A DNA stretch of 64,000 nt, from the NCBI GenBank assembly GCA_018673475.1, contig JABHCN010000006.1, positions 1 through 64,000 on the forward strand, written 5' to 3'. Numbering within the stretch: position 1 is the first letter of the stretch; every line of letters starts with the position of its first letter. This document shows, one piece after another, positions 19,461-27,722 of the stretch. Below the pieces are notes generated by a model. It had not been told where the DNA came from, did not search any database, and saw only the letters and a program-made list of their open reading frames with translations. The DNA comes from Actinomycetota bacterium. GTDB taxonomy: Bacteria; Actinomycetota; Acidimicrobiia; Acidimicrobiales; MedAcidi-G1. Made by a program: the position numbers and the translations under genes.

Positions 19461-20543
19461 CTAGAAGTCAATCACCTGGCGGATCACGTCGGCGTCACCC
19501 AATGCTCCCAGGGCCTCGTTCACCTCGTCCAGTTTGATCCGGCGGGAGATCATGCCCTCGAGGTCCAGCTGGCCAGACCTGTAGAGGCGCAGGAACCGGT
19601 TGAAGTCCGTCCTCACGTCGGCACTGCCGTACATGGAGCCGATCAGGATCTTCTCGGAGAAGAACATCTCGAAGGCCGACAGCTCGAAGGTCTCCTCAGC
19701 CCGGCCGACGCCGACGATGCAGCAGGTGCCGCCACGACGGGTCAGATCAAACGCCTGTCTCATGGTGGTGGGCATGCCGATGCATTCGAGTGTGTAGTCA
19801 AAGCCCTCTCCCCCGGTCACCTCTGCCACCGCACCGGGAAGGTCATCGGGCAGGACTCCGTGGGTGGCGCCAAAGGCCTTTGCCCTGTTCAACTTTCCCT
19901 CGTGCAGGTCAACGGCGACGATCTCGGCGGCACCGGCTATTCGGGCACCCTGGATCGCTGCGATACCGACACCGCCGGCACCTATGACCAGCACCGACGA
20001 GCCGGGTGTCACCTTGGCCGTGTTGATCGATGCACCCACGCCAGTGGTAACCCCGCAGCCAACGAGGGCTGCAACGTCGAGCGGGATGTCCTTGTCGATG
20101 CCGACGACCGCTATCCCGGGGACGATGGTCTCCTCGGCGAAGGTGCCGCAACCGGTCATCGCCCCGACCACCTCGTCGCCCCGACGGAACTGTGGAGATG
20201 CGCTCATGGCGAAGAAGCCATTGAGGCACAGGTTCGGCTGGCCGCGCCCGGTGCAGTACGCACAGGTTCCGCACGGCGGCGAGAAGGCGATAATCACGTG
20301 ATCGCCGGGGGCCACGTGCGTTACGCCGTCCCCCACGTCTTGAACCACACCAGAGCCCTCATGGCCCAGCACGCAGGGTGGAGGCTGGGGAATCGTGCCG
20401 TTCATGACCGAAAGGTCCGAATGGCAGACCCCGCTGTGGGCAATTTTCACCCGTACGTCACCGGGTGCGATGTCACGCAGGGTGACATCGTCTCTCAGGA
20501 CCAGCTGGTCTGTCGGTACTGTCTCGAGGATCGCGGCGAGCAT
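19461..20543 (-). CDS. Zinc-dependent alcohol dehydrogenase (class III/NDMA-type MDR)
   Basis: A 360-residue medium-chain dehydrogenase. The catalytic zinc site has Cys in GVCHSD and His in GHEGSGVV; the structural zinc loop has four Cys (CGTCAYCTGRGQPNLC). The NAD-binding motif is VIGAGGVGIAAIQGA. The sequence resembles actinobacterial alcohol dehydrogenases of the class III/NDMA-dependent group. The ATG at 20543 is preceded by AGGGGGAG. The ferredoxin gene follows after 24 bases; the substrate alcohol or aldehyde is unknown. Confidence 0.88.
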   Translation of the reverse strand: MLAAILETVPTDQLVLRDDVTLRDIAPGDVRVKIAHSGVCHSDLSVMNGTIPQPPPCVLGHEGSGVVQDVGDGVTHVAPGDHVIIAFSPPCGTCAYCTGRGQPNLCLNGFFAMSASPQFRRGDEVVGAMTGCGTFAEETIVPGIAVVGIDKDIPLDVAALVGCGVTTGVGASINTAKVTPGSSVLVIGAGGVGIAAIQGARIAGAAEIVAVDLHEGKLNRAKAFGATHGVLPDDLPGAVAEVTGGEGFDYTLECIGMPTTMRQAFDLTRRGGTCCIVGVGRAEETFELSAFEMFFSEKILIGSMYGSADVRTDFNRFLRLYRSGQLDLEGMISRRIKLDEVNEALGALGDADVIRQVIDF

Positions 20544-20645
20544 TGCTCCCCCTGTCTTGTGGGTTGGTGGACCGGACCGTAGCGGACGCCTCCCTCCCAC
20601 GAGAAGGCGGCCCCGAACCGCTTCGCCGCCCACTACCTTCATCTC

Positions 20646-21467
20646 ATGGACCTCAAGACCGTGCTCTATGACCTTGTCGGCTCGACAGCGGTGATCTCCC
20701 TCTCGAGGCCGTCCCGGCACAATGCGTGGACGGGTCGGATGCACACGGAGTACAGGTGGCTCCTCCAGGAGGCTGAGAGCGACCCTGATGTCAAGGTCAT
20801 CGTCGTTACCGGCGATCCCGTGGGTGGAGCGTTCTGTGTGGGTGCCGACTCAGAGGCCCTTTCGGGACACGTGACCGAGGGCGGGTACGTATCCGGCACC
20901 GACGACGACATCCCCACACCCGGATTCGGTGTGAACCCGGCGTTCGACGCCGACTTCGCCTACCACTTCGGCCTGACGAAGCCGGTGGTCGCTGCCATCA
21001 ACGGGGCTACCGCCGGTGTGGGTCTGGCCCTTGCCTGCTTCGCTGACCTGCGGTTCGCCGCTGTCGGCTCGAAGTTGACCGCTGTCCACGGCAAGCTGGG
21101 CCTGCCGGCGGAGTTCGGCCTGTCGTGGCTTCTACCACGGCTCATCGGCCTTGGACGGGCCAACGACCTACTTCTCACCAGCCGGGTGATCATGGCCGAG
21201 GAGGCCCTCGAGATGGGCCTCGTAAATGGTGTGGCACCGGCCGATGATCTGCTCGCCCACGTGCACTCCTGGATCGACGAGTTTCTCGGACCTGTGGCCC
21301 GCACCAGCCTGGCGGCCACCCGTCGACAGGTGTACACGGATCTTCACGGCGATGCCGCCGGATCGGTAAACGAGGCCCGACGCCTCCTCGACGTTCACAT
21401 GGCGGGGTCCGAGTTCGCCGAGGGTGTCGCAGCCCTCAACGAGAGGAGACCACCGGAATTTCTGTAG
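20646..21467 (+). CDS. Enoyl-CoA hydratase/isomerase family (crotonase)
   Basis: A 273-residue crotonase-fold protein. The first oxyanion-hole segment is GAFCVGADSEAL and the second is NGATAGVGLALACFADLRFA. A catalytic Glu can be assigned to GLPAEFGLSWLLPRLIG, a form common among actinobacterial EchA paralogues. It probably hydrates a 2-enoyl-CoA, but many family members have other acyl-CoA reactions. It is divergent from the alcohol dehydrogenase gene and convergent with the ArsC-like gene. Confidence 0.85.
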   Translation: MDLKTVLYDLVGSTAVISLSRPSRHNAWTGRMHTEYRWLLQEAESDPDVKVIVVTGDPVGGAFCVGADSEALSGHVTEGGYVSGTDDDIPTPGFGVNPAFDADFAYHFGLTKPVVAAINGATAGVGLALACFADLRFAAVGSKLTAVHGKLGLPAEFGLSWLLPRLIGLGRANDLLLTSRVIMAEEALEMGLVNGVAPADDLLAHVHSWIDEFLGPVARTSLAATRRQVYTDLHGDAAGSVNEARRLLDVHMAGSEFAEGVAALNERRPPEFL

Positions 21468-21512
21468 GTTCCCGCAGGAGGGTGGTGGTGCGACCGTATT
21501 GGAATGGGTGCG

Positions 21513-21534
21513 AACCGGAGCAACGGGCCCGGTT
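21513..21534. terminator. Possible bidirectional terminator hairpin between convergent genes
   Basis: A 6-bp inverted repeat (AACCGG at 21513-21518 and CCGGTT at 21529-21534) lies between the stop codons of the convergent crotonase and ArsC-like genes. There is no T-tract on either strand, so the assignment rests on position only. Confidence 0.3.
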
Positions 21535-21537
21535 GGT

Positions 21538-21918
21538 TCAGGCTCCCAGGAACTCGTAGAGCTTCTCTCTGGGCCGGCCTACACAGGCCTCGAGTGGACC
21601 ATCTGAGTCCAGGTCTCCCCGGATCAGGACCGGTCGCTGCATCAGCGCCTTGCGCCGTGCCAGCAACTCAACGACGGCATCGGCGTTGTCGACGTAGTCA
21701 TCGGCGACAAGGTCCAGCTTCTTGAACTGCGAGTCCTTTCGAACCAGGTCCTCGACGGGGCCGTCCATGCCTGCAACGACGCGCCGCAGGAGCGACTCGT
21801 CGGGAGGCTGCTTCATGTATAGGACTACGTCTACGTCAACGCCCAACTCCTCGGCGACCGCCAAGGCCTTCGTGGACGAGTTTCAATGCGGGTTGTGGAA
21901 GACGGTCACGCCTGCCAT
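21538..21918 (-). CDS. ArsC-like thioredoxin-fold selenoprotein candidate (in-frame UGA at the catalytic Cys position)
   Basis: Read from ATG 21918 with UGA decoded as selenocysteine, this gives 126 residues, normal for ArsC/YffB/Spx proteins. The N-terminus VTVFHNPH-U-NSSTKAL matches the ArsC active-site loop (known form HNPxC...), and the UGA is codon 12, the same number as the catalytic Cys12 of E. coli plasmid ArsC. The C-terminal part retains family residues, including LVRKDSQFK and the RPVLIRG block. AGGAG stands six bases before the ATG. A SECIS-like hairpin lies inside the gene just after the UGA. A conventional reading would start at TTG 21864 and lose the whole active site. Arsenate reduction itself is not shown; the family also includes other thiol-dependent reductases. 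The organism would need selA, selB, selC and selD elsewhere. Confidence 0.82.
21849..21866 (-). promoter_or_regulatory. Bacterial SECIS element candidate
   Basis: On the mRNA, 23 nt after the UGA (21885-21883), the 7-bp stem CCUUGGC/GCCGAGG closes on a GGUC loop (21859-21856). One pair is U-G, the rest are Watson-Crick. Two A-U pairs extend the stem below a 2x2 internal loop. From memory, the E. coli fdhF SECIS also presents GGUC at its tip, with the G and U contacted by SelB, and the distance lies inside the known bacterial range. The stem lies in coding sequence, as bacterial SECIS elements do. Confidence 0.75.
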
Positions 21919-22013
21919 CTGGTTCTCCTGTCTGGTGGTCGGCCCCTGTCAGACCGTACCCGCCTGCGACGACCACATCCCAGGATGCACACGTCGCCGG
22001 GCGGGCTGTGTCC

Positions 22014-22980
<967 letters not shown>

Positions 22981-22991
22981 CAGGCCTGCGC

Positions 22992-23960
22992 TCAGGCAGC
23001 CACCCTGATCGTTCCAACCACGGTCCCGGCAACATTGAGGACCTGGTCGTCGCCGCCCTCGTTCATCCTTCCCAGCGTGCCCAGGATCCACTCCATCGCC
23101 ATGCCCGAGGCGCGACGGGCACCGTCCCTGGCCTTCAGGGCTATACCCAGACAGTCATCGGGAACGGTGCCGCAGTAGACGCCCTCTGCTCCGGTCTTTA
23201 CCACCGCCCCACCCGTCGACTCGGTGATCAGACGCGTACACGCCCTTCCTGTACCCGCCACCAGGAACGGTTCAGACCGCATTGCAGAGAGGAGCCGGTG
23301 CTCGGCGGAACCTGCCGGGCCTGTACCCATGCGTGCCCATCCATGGGCCAGGCGTCCAAGCGGAACCTCCCACACCGGAATGCCGCAGCCGTCCACACCC
23401 GGCACCTGATCCGAGAGGTCTATTCCGCACCACTCCTCCAGGGCGGGCGTGACATGGTCGCGCTGCAACGGATGAGACGGCTCCAGATAGCCGCTGAACG
23501 GAACCCCCTCGTGGCGACACACCGTGAGAAAGCCGGCGTGCTTGCCGGAACAGTTGTTGTATGAGGCGTCGGGCTCGACTCCAGACCGGGCGAGGGCGGC
23601 AGCGGCCGGTTCGTGAAGGGGTGGATGTGCCCCGCACTCCAGGTCGGCGGGGGTGGCACCGATGAGCCGCAGCCACTGGACCACCGCCGTCACATGGGCC
23701 GGTTCCGCATTGTGGCTGGAACAGGCGAGCGCCAGCTCGCGGTCTGTCAGGTCAAATGCATCTGCAGCGCCCGAGGTGACCAGCGGAACCGCCTGGATCG
23801 GCTTGGTCGAGGACCGCGGCAGGACCGCCCGGTCGGGGTCTCCCCATGAGTCGACAACGGTTCCAGCTGCAGATACCACCACAGCGTCGAGGTCGTGGAC
23901 ACTCTCAACAACGCCGCCCCTGGTTACCTCGACCCTGATCGGCTCGTGCGACCGGGTCAT
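22992..23960 (-). CDS. L-asparaginase II (Rhizobium etli type)
   Basis: A 322-residue thermolabile-type asparaginase, unrelated in fold to the E. coli enzyme. Family marks include the SSTK motif (S50-K53 region) in LPRSSTKPIQAVPLV, the metal- and substrate-binding CSSHNAEPAH, and NNCSGKHAGFL with the conserved Cys and Lys. It hydrolyses asparagine to aspartate and ammonia, consistent with a nearby PII gene but not proof of linkage. The ATG overlaps the stop of the upstream DUF6356-like gene by 4 bases (translational coupling). Confidence 0.9.
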   Translation of the reverse strand: MTRSHEPIRVEVTRGGVVESVHDLDAVVVSAAGTVVDSWGDPDRAVLPRSSTKPIQAVPLVTSGAADAFDLTDRELALACSSHNAEPAHVTAVVQWLRLIGATPADLECGAHPPLHEPAAAALARSGVEPDASYNNCSGKHAGFLTVCRHEGVPFSGYLEPSHPLQRDHVTPALEEWCGIDLSDQVPGVDGCGIPVWEVPLGRLAHGWARMGTGPAGSAEHRLLSAMRSEPFLVAGTGRACTRLITESTGGAVVKTGAEGVYCGTVPDDCLGIALKARDGARRASGMAMEWILGTLGRMNEGGDDQVLNVAGTVVGTIRVAA

Positions 23961-24172
23961 GAGGCGTCGTCGCCATGAAGGCCCGTGATCTCGTCGTTCA
24001 GCCTGGTTACGGTCCTGCTGGCTGTCGTCTCAAAGAGGGCAGGAACGAAAGCGTGCACCGTGCATGCGATGGCGGCACCACCCAGGGAGACAGCCGACCG
24101 GAGCGCACGCCGAAGGTGCTGACCGTAACTCTCGCCCACCGTGGCCGGATGCTCGGCAAAGAACCGCTTCAT
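23957..24172 (-). CDS. DUF6356-like small membrane protein
   Basis: A 71-residue protein with FFAEHPATVGESYGQHLRRAL at the N-terminus followed by a hydrophobic stretch (about residues 28-48) containing AIACTVHAFVPALF. The HPxxVGExYxxH pattern fits the DUF6356 family of small proteins as I remember it. It has a probable single membrane span or amphipathic segment. It is coupled to the asparaginase gene by an overlapping start. Role unknown. Confidence 0.75.
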   Translation of the reverse strand: MKRFFAEHPATVGESYGQHLRRALRSAVSLGGAAIACTVHAFVPALFETTASRTVTRLNDEITGLHGDDAS

Positions 24173-24181
24173 GGTGGGGCT

Positions 24182-24652
24182 CTAGTGGGTGACGGCCACA
24201 ACCGCTCCCGCTGTGGCCTTCACCAGGGCCTTGGGGGCGACAGGGAATACAGAATCAGGTGTACCGGCCGCAGCCCACACCTCGTCAAACTCGAGCAGGT
24301 GTGGATCGACAACGGTCCGGAGCGGTACCGCATGGCCCAACGGCGGTGTGCCACCGATTGCGTACCCGGTGGCAGACCGGACCTCGGCGGCGGCGGCTAT
24401 GCGCACCTCGAGGCCCAGGTGGGCCGCGAGCAGTTCCTCGTTGACACGTTTGGCCCCGGAACACAGAACCAGCACGGGCCTGACGTCTGCCATGAATACC
24501 AGGGACTTGACGATCTGGCCGACCCCACAGCCCACGGCCGCGGCCGCATCGGCTGCTGTACGCGTTCCGTCAGGGAACCTGTGTACCTCGACGGTCAACC
24601 CTGAGGCCTCGGCCTCACCTGTGAACCTCTCGATCGCATCGCTACGGGACAT
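24182..24652 (-). CDS. YbaK/EbsC-type aminoacyl-tRNA deacylase
   Basis: A 156-residue free-standing editing-domain protein that probably hydrolyses mischarged aminoacyl-tRNA (Cys-tRNA-Pro or related). The conserved lysine is in GQIVKSLVF, followed by the VLVLCSGAKRVNEELLA block and the substrate-pocket GGTPPLGH. Length is typical of the YbaK/ProX group. It is co-directional with, and 10 bases upstream of, the DUF6356-like gene. Confidence 0.88.
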   Translation of the reverse strand: MSRSDAIERFTGEAEASGLTVEVHRFPDGTRTAADAAAAVGCGVGQIVKSLVFMADVRPVLVLCSGAKRVNEELLAAHLGLEVRIAAAAEVRSATGYAIGGTPPLGHAVPLRTVVDPHLLEFDEVWAAAGTPDSVFPVAPKALVKATAGAVVAVTH

Positions 24653-24742
24653 CGGTGGCTCTCCGTGTGGACTTTCCGTGTGAACTGGACGGGTCCCGAC
24701 ACCCTACGGCCTCCGGAGCCCTGCACCCCAGCCGAGCCCGGC

Positions 24743-25756
24743 TCAGCGACGACGGCCCCGCCTGTCGCCATGCCCCCGACGTTCCCGCTCCTGCTCACGT
24801 CGGCGCTGGTCCTCGAGTTCAGCGCGTAGTGCCCGGTACCGGTCAACCCGTCGGTGGTCCATCTGTCCATCGGCAACCGCTGTGGTGACCGCACAGTCCG
24901 GTTCTGTGTCATGAGCGCAGTCCGAGTACCGACATGCGGAGGAGAGTTCCTCCAGATCACCGAACACACGATCGAGAGCCTCCTCGGAGTCCCAGATCCC
25001 GATCGAGCGGATCCCGGGAGTGTCGACCAGCAGACCACCGCCGGCGAGCCTCACGAGCTCGCGGCTCACCGTCGTATGTCGGCCCCTCGAGTCGACCGAG
25101 CGGACCTCACCGGTCTCCAGGCGTTCTTCGCCGAGGAGAGCGTTGACGAGCGTCGACTTGCCGGAACCGGACTCACCGAGGAGGGCAACGGTCCGGCCCT
25201 CGCCAACCATTGCCAGCACTGGCTCAAGTCCGGTGTCCCCTCCAGCGCCCAGCCCCACAACCAGTACCGGCACCCCCGGAGCGACGGCGCTGATCGTCGC
25301 CGTGACGTCTTCGACAGGAGCACCCCTCTTGTCGGCCTTCGTGAGCACGACAGCCACCTCGGCCCCGCTGTCCCAGGCAACCACGAGGAACCTCTCGAGA
25401 CGACCGGGCGGCAGGGGCCGGTCCAGTCCGTGGACGATCAACACGACGTCCACGTTTGCAACGAGGACCTGCTCGACCACCTGCTCGGAGGGATCTCGCC
25501 GCGACACCGTGTTGGAGCGCGGCAGCACAGAGGAGATCAACAGGCCCAGTTCTGGATCGTCATCGAGAAGAACCCAGTCTCCGGTGGCCGGTGCCGTCAG
25601 ATCCTGGGAGCGTTGAGAGTCCGAGAGAACCCGTACCCGCCCATCAGCCGTGGCCACGTCGCATTCACCCCGATCAACCCTGACAATCCGGCCGAGCCTT
25701 TTGTCGCTGTCAGGGAGGTCGCCGGACCAGCCGTAGGCGGAGAGGTCGATGCTCAT
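24743..25756 (-). CDS. rsgA: Ribosome small-subunit maturation GTPase RsgA
   Basis: A circularly permuted GTPase that releases factors from the 30S subunit, 337 residues. An OB-fold (about residues 20-85) precedes the G domain with the permuted order: G4 in LTKADKRG, then G1 GESGSGKSTLVNALLG, then G3 DTPGIRS. The C-terminal zinc module is present as CRYSDCAHDTEPDC. A long in-frame upstream extension is discarded because ATG 25756 begins at the usual N-terminus. The gene follows the exporter permease by 28 bases and may share its transcript. Confidence 0.93.
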   Translation of the reverse strand: MSIDLSAYGWSGDLPDSDKRLGRIVRVDRGECDVATADGRVRVLSDSQRSQDLTAPATGDWVLLDDDPELGLLISSVLPRSNTVSRRDPSEQVVEQVLVANVDVVLIVHGLDRPLPPGRLERFLVVAWDSGAEVAVVLTKADKRGAPVEDVTATISAVAPGVPVLVVGLGAGGDTGLEPVLAMVGEGRTVALLGESGSGKSTLVNALLGEERLETGEVRSVDSRGRHTTVSRELVRLAGGGLLVDTPGIRSIGIWDSEEALDRVFGDLEELSSACRYSDCAHDTEPDCAVTTAVADGQMDHRRVDRYRALRAELEDQRRREQERERRGHGDRRGRRR

Positions 25757-25784
25757 GGCCTCCGATGCTAGGGGTTGGGCGCTT

Positions 25785-26975
25785 CTAGCCCAGACGAAGG
25801 GTCTCGAGGGGCTCGAGGCGGGCGGCCTTGGTGGATGGGTAGAGGCCCGCCACGACCGCCACGGCAACCGAGAGCATCGCCCATCCGACAAGGCCCACAA
25901 CAGACAACACCATCACGTATCCACGCAGTTCCGCCGTAAGCCAGACCACCCCGGCTCCTGCGGCCGCTCCTAGGATGCCACCCAGAACACCCACGACCAG
26001 GGCTTCCAGCAGGAACTGGACCGCGATCGTGCCTCGGCTGTGGCCGAGCGCCCTCCGGATCCCGATCTCGGTGGACCTCTGGATCACCGAGATGGACATG
26101 ACGTTGGCGATCCCGACACCTCCCACGATCAGCGCCAGGCCTCCCATCATCTTGGTCAGGTTGTTGAGGTTCTCGTCAACCTGGGACTGTGCGTCGAGCA
26201 GGTCGGTGGGAACCGAGGTGTTGGCACCGTCGGGGCCACCGAGGCTGATGACCGTCGGGACCTCCTGGGCCACCAACTTCGTGTTGGTCGGCGCCCGAAT
26301 GTACAACCGGCTGGGGTCGCGGGAATCCAGGCCGAGGTCCTCCTCGGCGTTGGCGAAGGTGAGGAAAACCGCAGAATCCATGGAGGGCTCAAGTAGCACG
26401 TAGTCGAGCACGCCGACCACCCCGTAGTCGATTCCGTTGAGTTGGATGGTCCTTGCCTCTCCGCGCAGATACCCGTACTCGTCAGCCAGGTCGCGGCCGA
26501 TGACCACCACCCTCGCGGCGGTCGACACGTCGAAGTCGTTCAGGAACCGCCCGCTTGCCAGGACCACCTCGAGGGTCTCGGGAAGGTTCAGACCGGTGGC
26601 TATCACTGGCACTGGGAACGCCCGGTAGAAGTCCTCGGCTTCCTCGAAAGGAAGTGTCACGATGTCGGCCATCTGGAGTGTGCCTGTCACCGATTCAACA
26701 TCGGGAAGCCGGGTGACCCGCGCGGCCGCAGCCTCGGGGATACGAGGGTCGCTGCCAAAGCCACCCAGCGAGCCCTGTGCGTTCGCAACAATCAGGTCAG
26801 TTCCCAGGTCCGAGAGGACTGCCTTGAGGTGACCCTTAGAACTCTCGTTGATCCCGATCGCCGACACGATGGCAGCCACACCAAGAATTGGTCCGAGCAT
26901 TATCAGGGCGGTCCGCACCTTGCGGGCACGAAGGCCACCGAGGGCCACCCCGACCAGTTCCCAGATGCGCCTCAT
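25785..26975 (-). CDS. MacB/FtsX-family ABC transporter permease
   Basis: A 396-residue permease with a transmembrane helix at the N-terminus (about residues 20-40), a large extracytoplasmic MacB-core domain (about 50-245), and three C-terminal helices near residues 275-300, 325-350 and 360-385. The conserved RSTEIGIRRALGHSRGTIAVQFL loop is present. Unlike E. coli MacB it is not fused to its ATPase, which is encoded just upstream with a 4-base overlap. It is the last membrane component of the adaptor-ATPase-permease set at 25.8-30.5 kb. Confidence 0.9.
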   Translation of the reverse strand: MRRIWELVGVALGGLRARKVRTALIMLGPILGVAAIVSAIGINESSKGHLKAVLSDLGTDLIVANAQGSLGGFGSDPRIPEAAAARVTRLPDVESVTGTLQMADIVTLPFEEAEDFYRAFPVPVIATGLNLPETLEVVLASGRFLNDFDVSTAARVVVIGRDLADEYGYLRGEARTIQLNGIDYGVVGVLDYVLLEPSMDSAVFLTFANAEEDLGLDSRDPSRLYIRAPTNTKLVAQEVPTVISLGGPDGANTSVPTDLLDAQSQVDENLNNLTKMMGGLALIVGGVGIANVMSISVIQRSTEIGIRRALGHSRGTIAVQFLLEALVVGVLGGILGAAAGAGVVWLTAELRGYVMVLSVVGLVGWAMLSVAVAVVAGLYPSTKAARLEPLETLRLG

Positions 26976-27676
26976 CGGGCTCCCCCCGCAACGTTCAGGA
27001 GTTCATCAGCCACGATTCCACCGTCGAGCATCGTTATCCGGCGCTGTGTCCGGGAGGCCACCCCCAAGTCGTGGGTCACGACACAGATCGCCCGGTCTGA
27101 AGACTGGAGGTCGCCGAAAATGTCCATCACGTTGGAAGCATTTTGGGAGTCAAGTGCACCAGTCGGCTCATCAGCCAGCACCATCAGCGGGTCGGTGACT
27201 ATCGCCCTGGCGATGGCGACACGCTGCTGCTCCCCACCTGAGAGTTGGATCGGCGTGTGCCCGTACCGGTTCCCGAGATCGACCTGTTCGAGGGCGTCCA
27301 TGGCGCCCTGGCGGCGTTCGCCGGCGGACAGGCCACGGTAGAGAAGGGCGGTCTCAACGTTTCCGAGGGCTGTCAGGTGTGGGATCAGGTGGAACTGCTG
27401 GAACACGAAGCCAATGGCTCCACCACGCATCCGGGACCGGTCAGCGTCTCCCAGGTCGGCCATGTCGGTCCCCTGGATCCTCACGGCGCCGCTACTGGGA
27501 AGATCCAAGACTCCTAGGAGGCCAAGGAGCGTCGATTTTCCCGAACCTGACGGTCCGACTATTGAAAGGAAGTCACCTGCCCTGATGTCAAGCGATACAT
27601 CGCGCAACGCGTGGACCTCTACTTCATCCCCAAATACCCGTGAAACGCCATCCAGCGACAGCAGGACCTCGCTCAC
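26972..27676 (-). CDS. MacB/LolD-type ABC transporter ATPase
   Basis: ATPase of the exporter, 234 residues from GTG 27676. Walker [16 protein letters not shown], the Q-loop (VFQQFHLIPHLT), signature [14 protein letters not shown], Walker B LADEPTGALDSQ and a switch His (CVVTHDLG) are all present. The GTG is preferred because AGGGGGGA stands seven bases upstream and the N-terminus then matches LolD/MacB ATPases. In-frame ATG 27697 and TTG 27736 (which overlaps the adaptor gene) are alternatives. These transporters act as mechanotransmission machines rather than classical pumps. Confidence 0.9.
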   Translation of the reverse strand: MSEVLLSLDGVSRVFGDEVEVHALRDVSLDIRAGDFLSIVGPSGSGKSTLLGLLGVLDLPSSGAVRIQGTDMADLGDADRSRMRGGAIGFVFQQFHLIPHLTALGNVETALLYRGLSAGERRQGAMDALEQVDLGNRYGHTPIQLSGGEQQRVAIARAIVTDPLMVLADEPTGALDSQNASNVMDIFGDLQSSDRAICVVTHDLGVASRTQRRITMLDGGIVADELLNVAGGAR

Positions 27677-27722
27677 CTGAGAATCCCCCCTGACCATCTC
27701 GACACCTTCAGAAGACTTGGAG

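Noticed and set aside
19440-20582. 380-codon + strand frame opposite the alcohol dehydrogenase
   Set aside because: The dehydrogenase on the minus strand has complete zinc and NAD motifs; the antisense frame shows none and fits a GC-bias shadow.
21538-21864. Truncated 108-residue reading of the ArsC-like gene from TTG 21864
   Set aside because: It lacks the beginning of the fold and the active-site residue, has no ribosome-binding site, and the frame continues upstream through a single UGA into family sequence with a good RBS and ATG. Reading it as a selenoprotein explains the data better.
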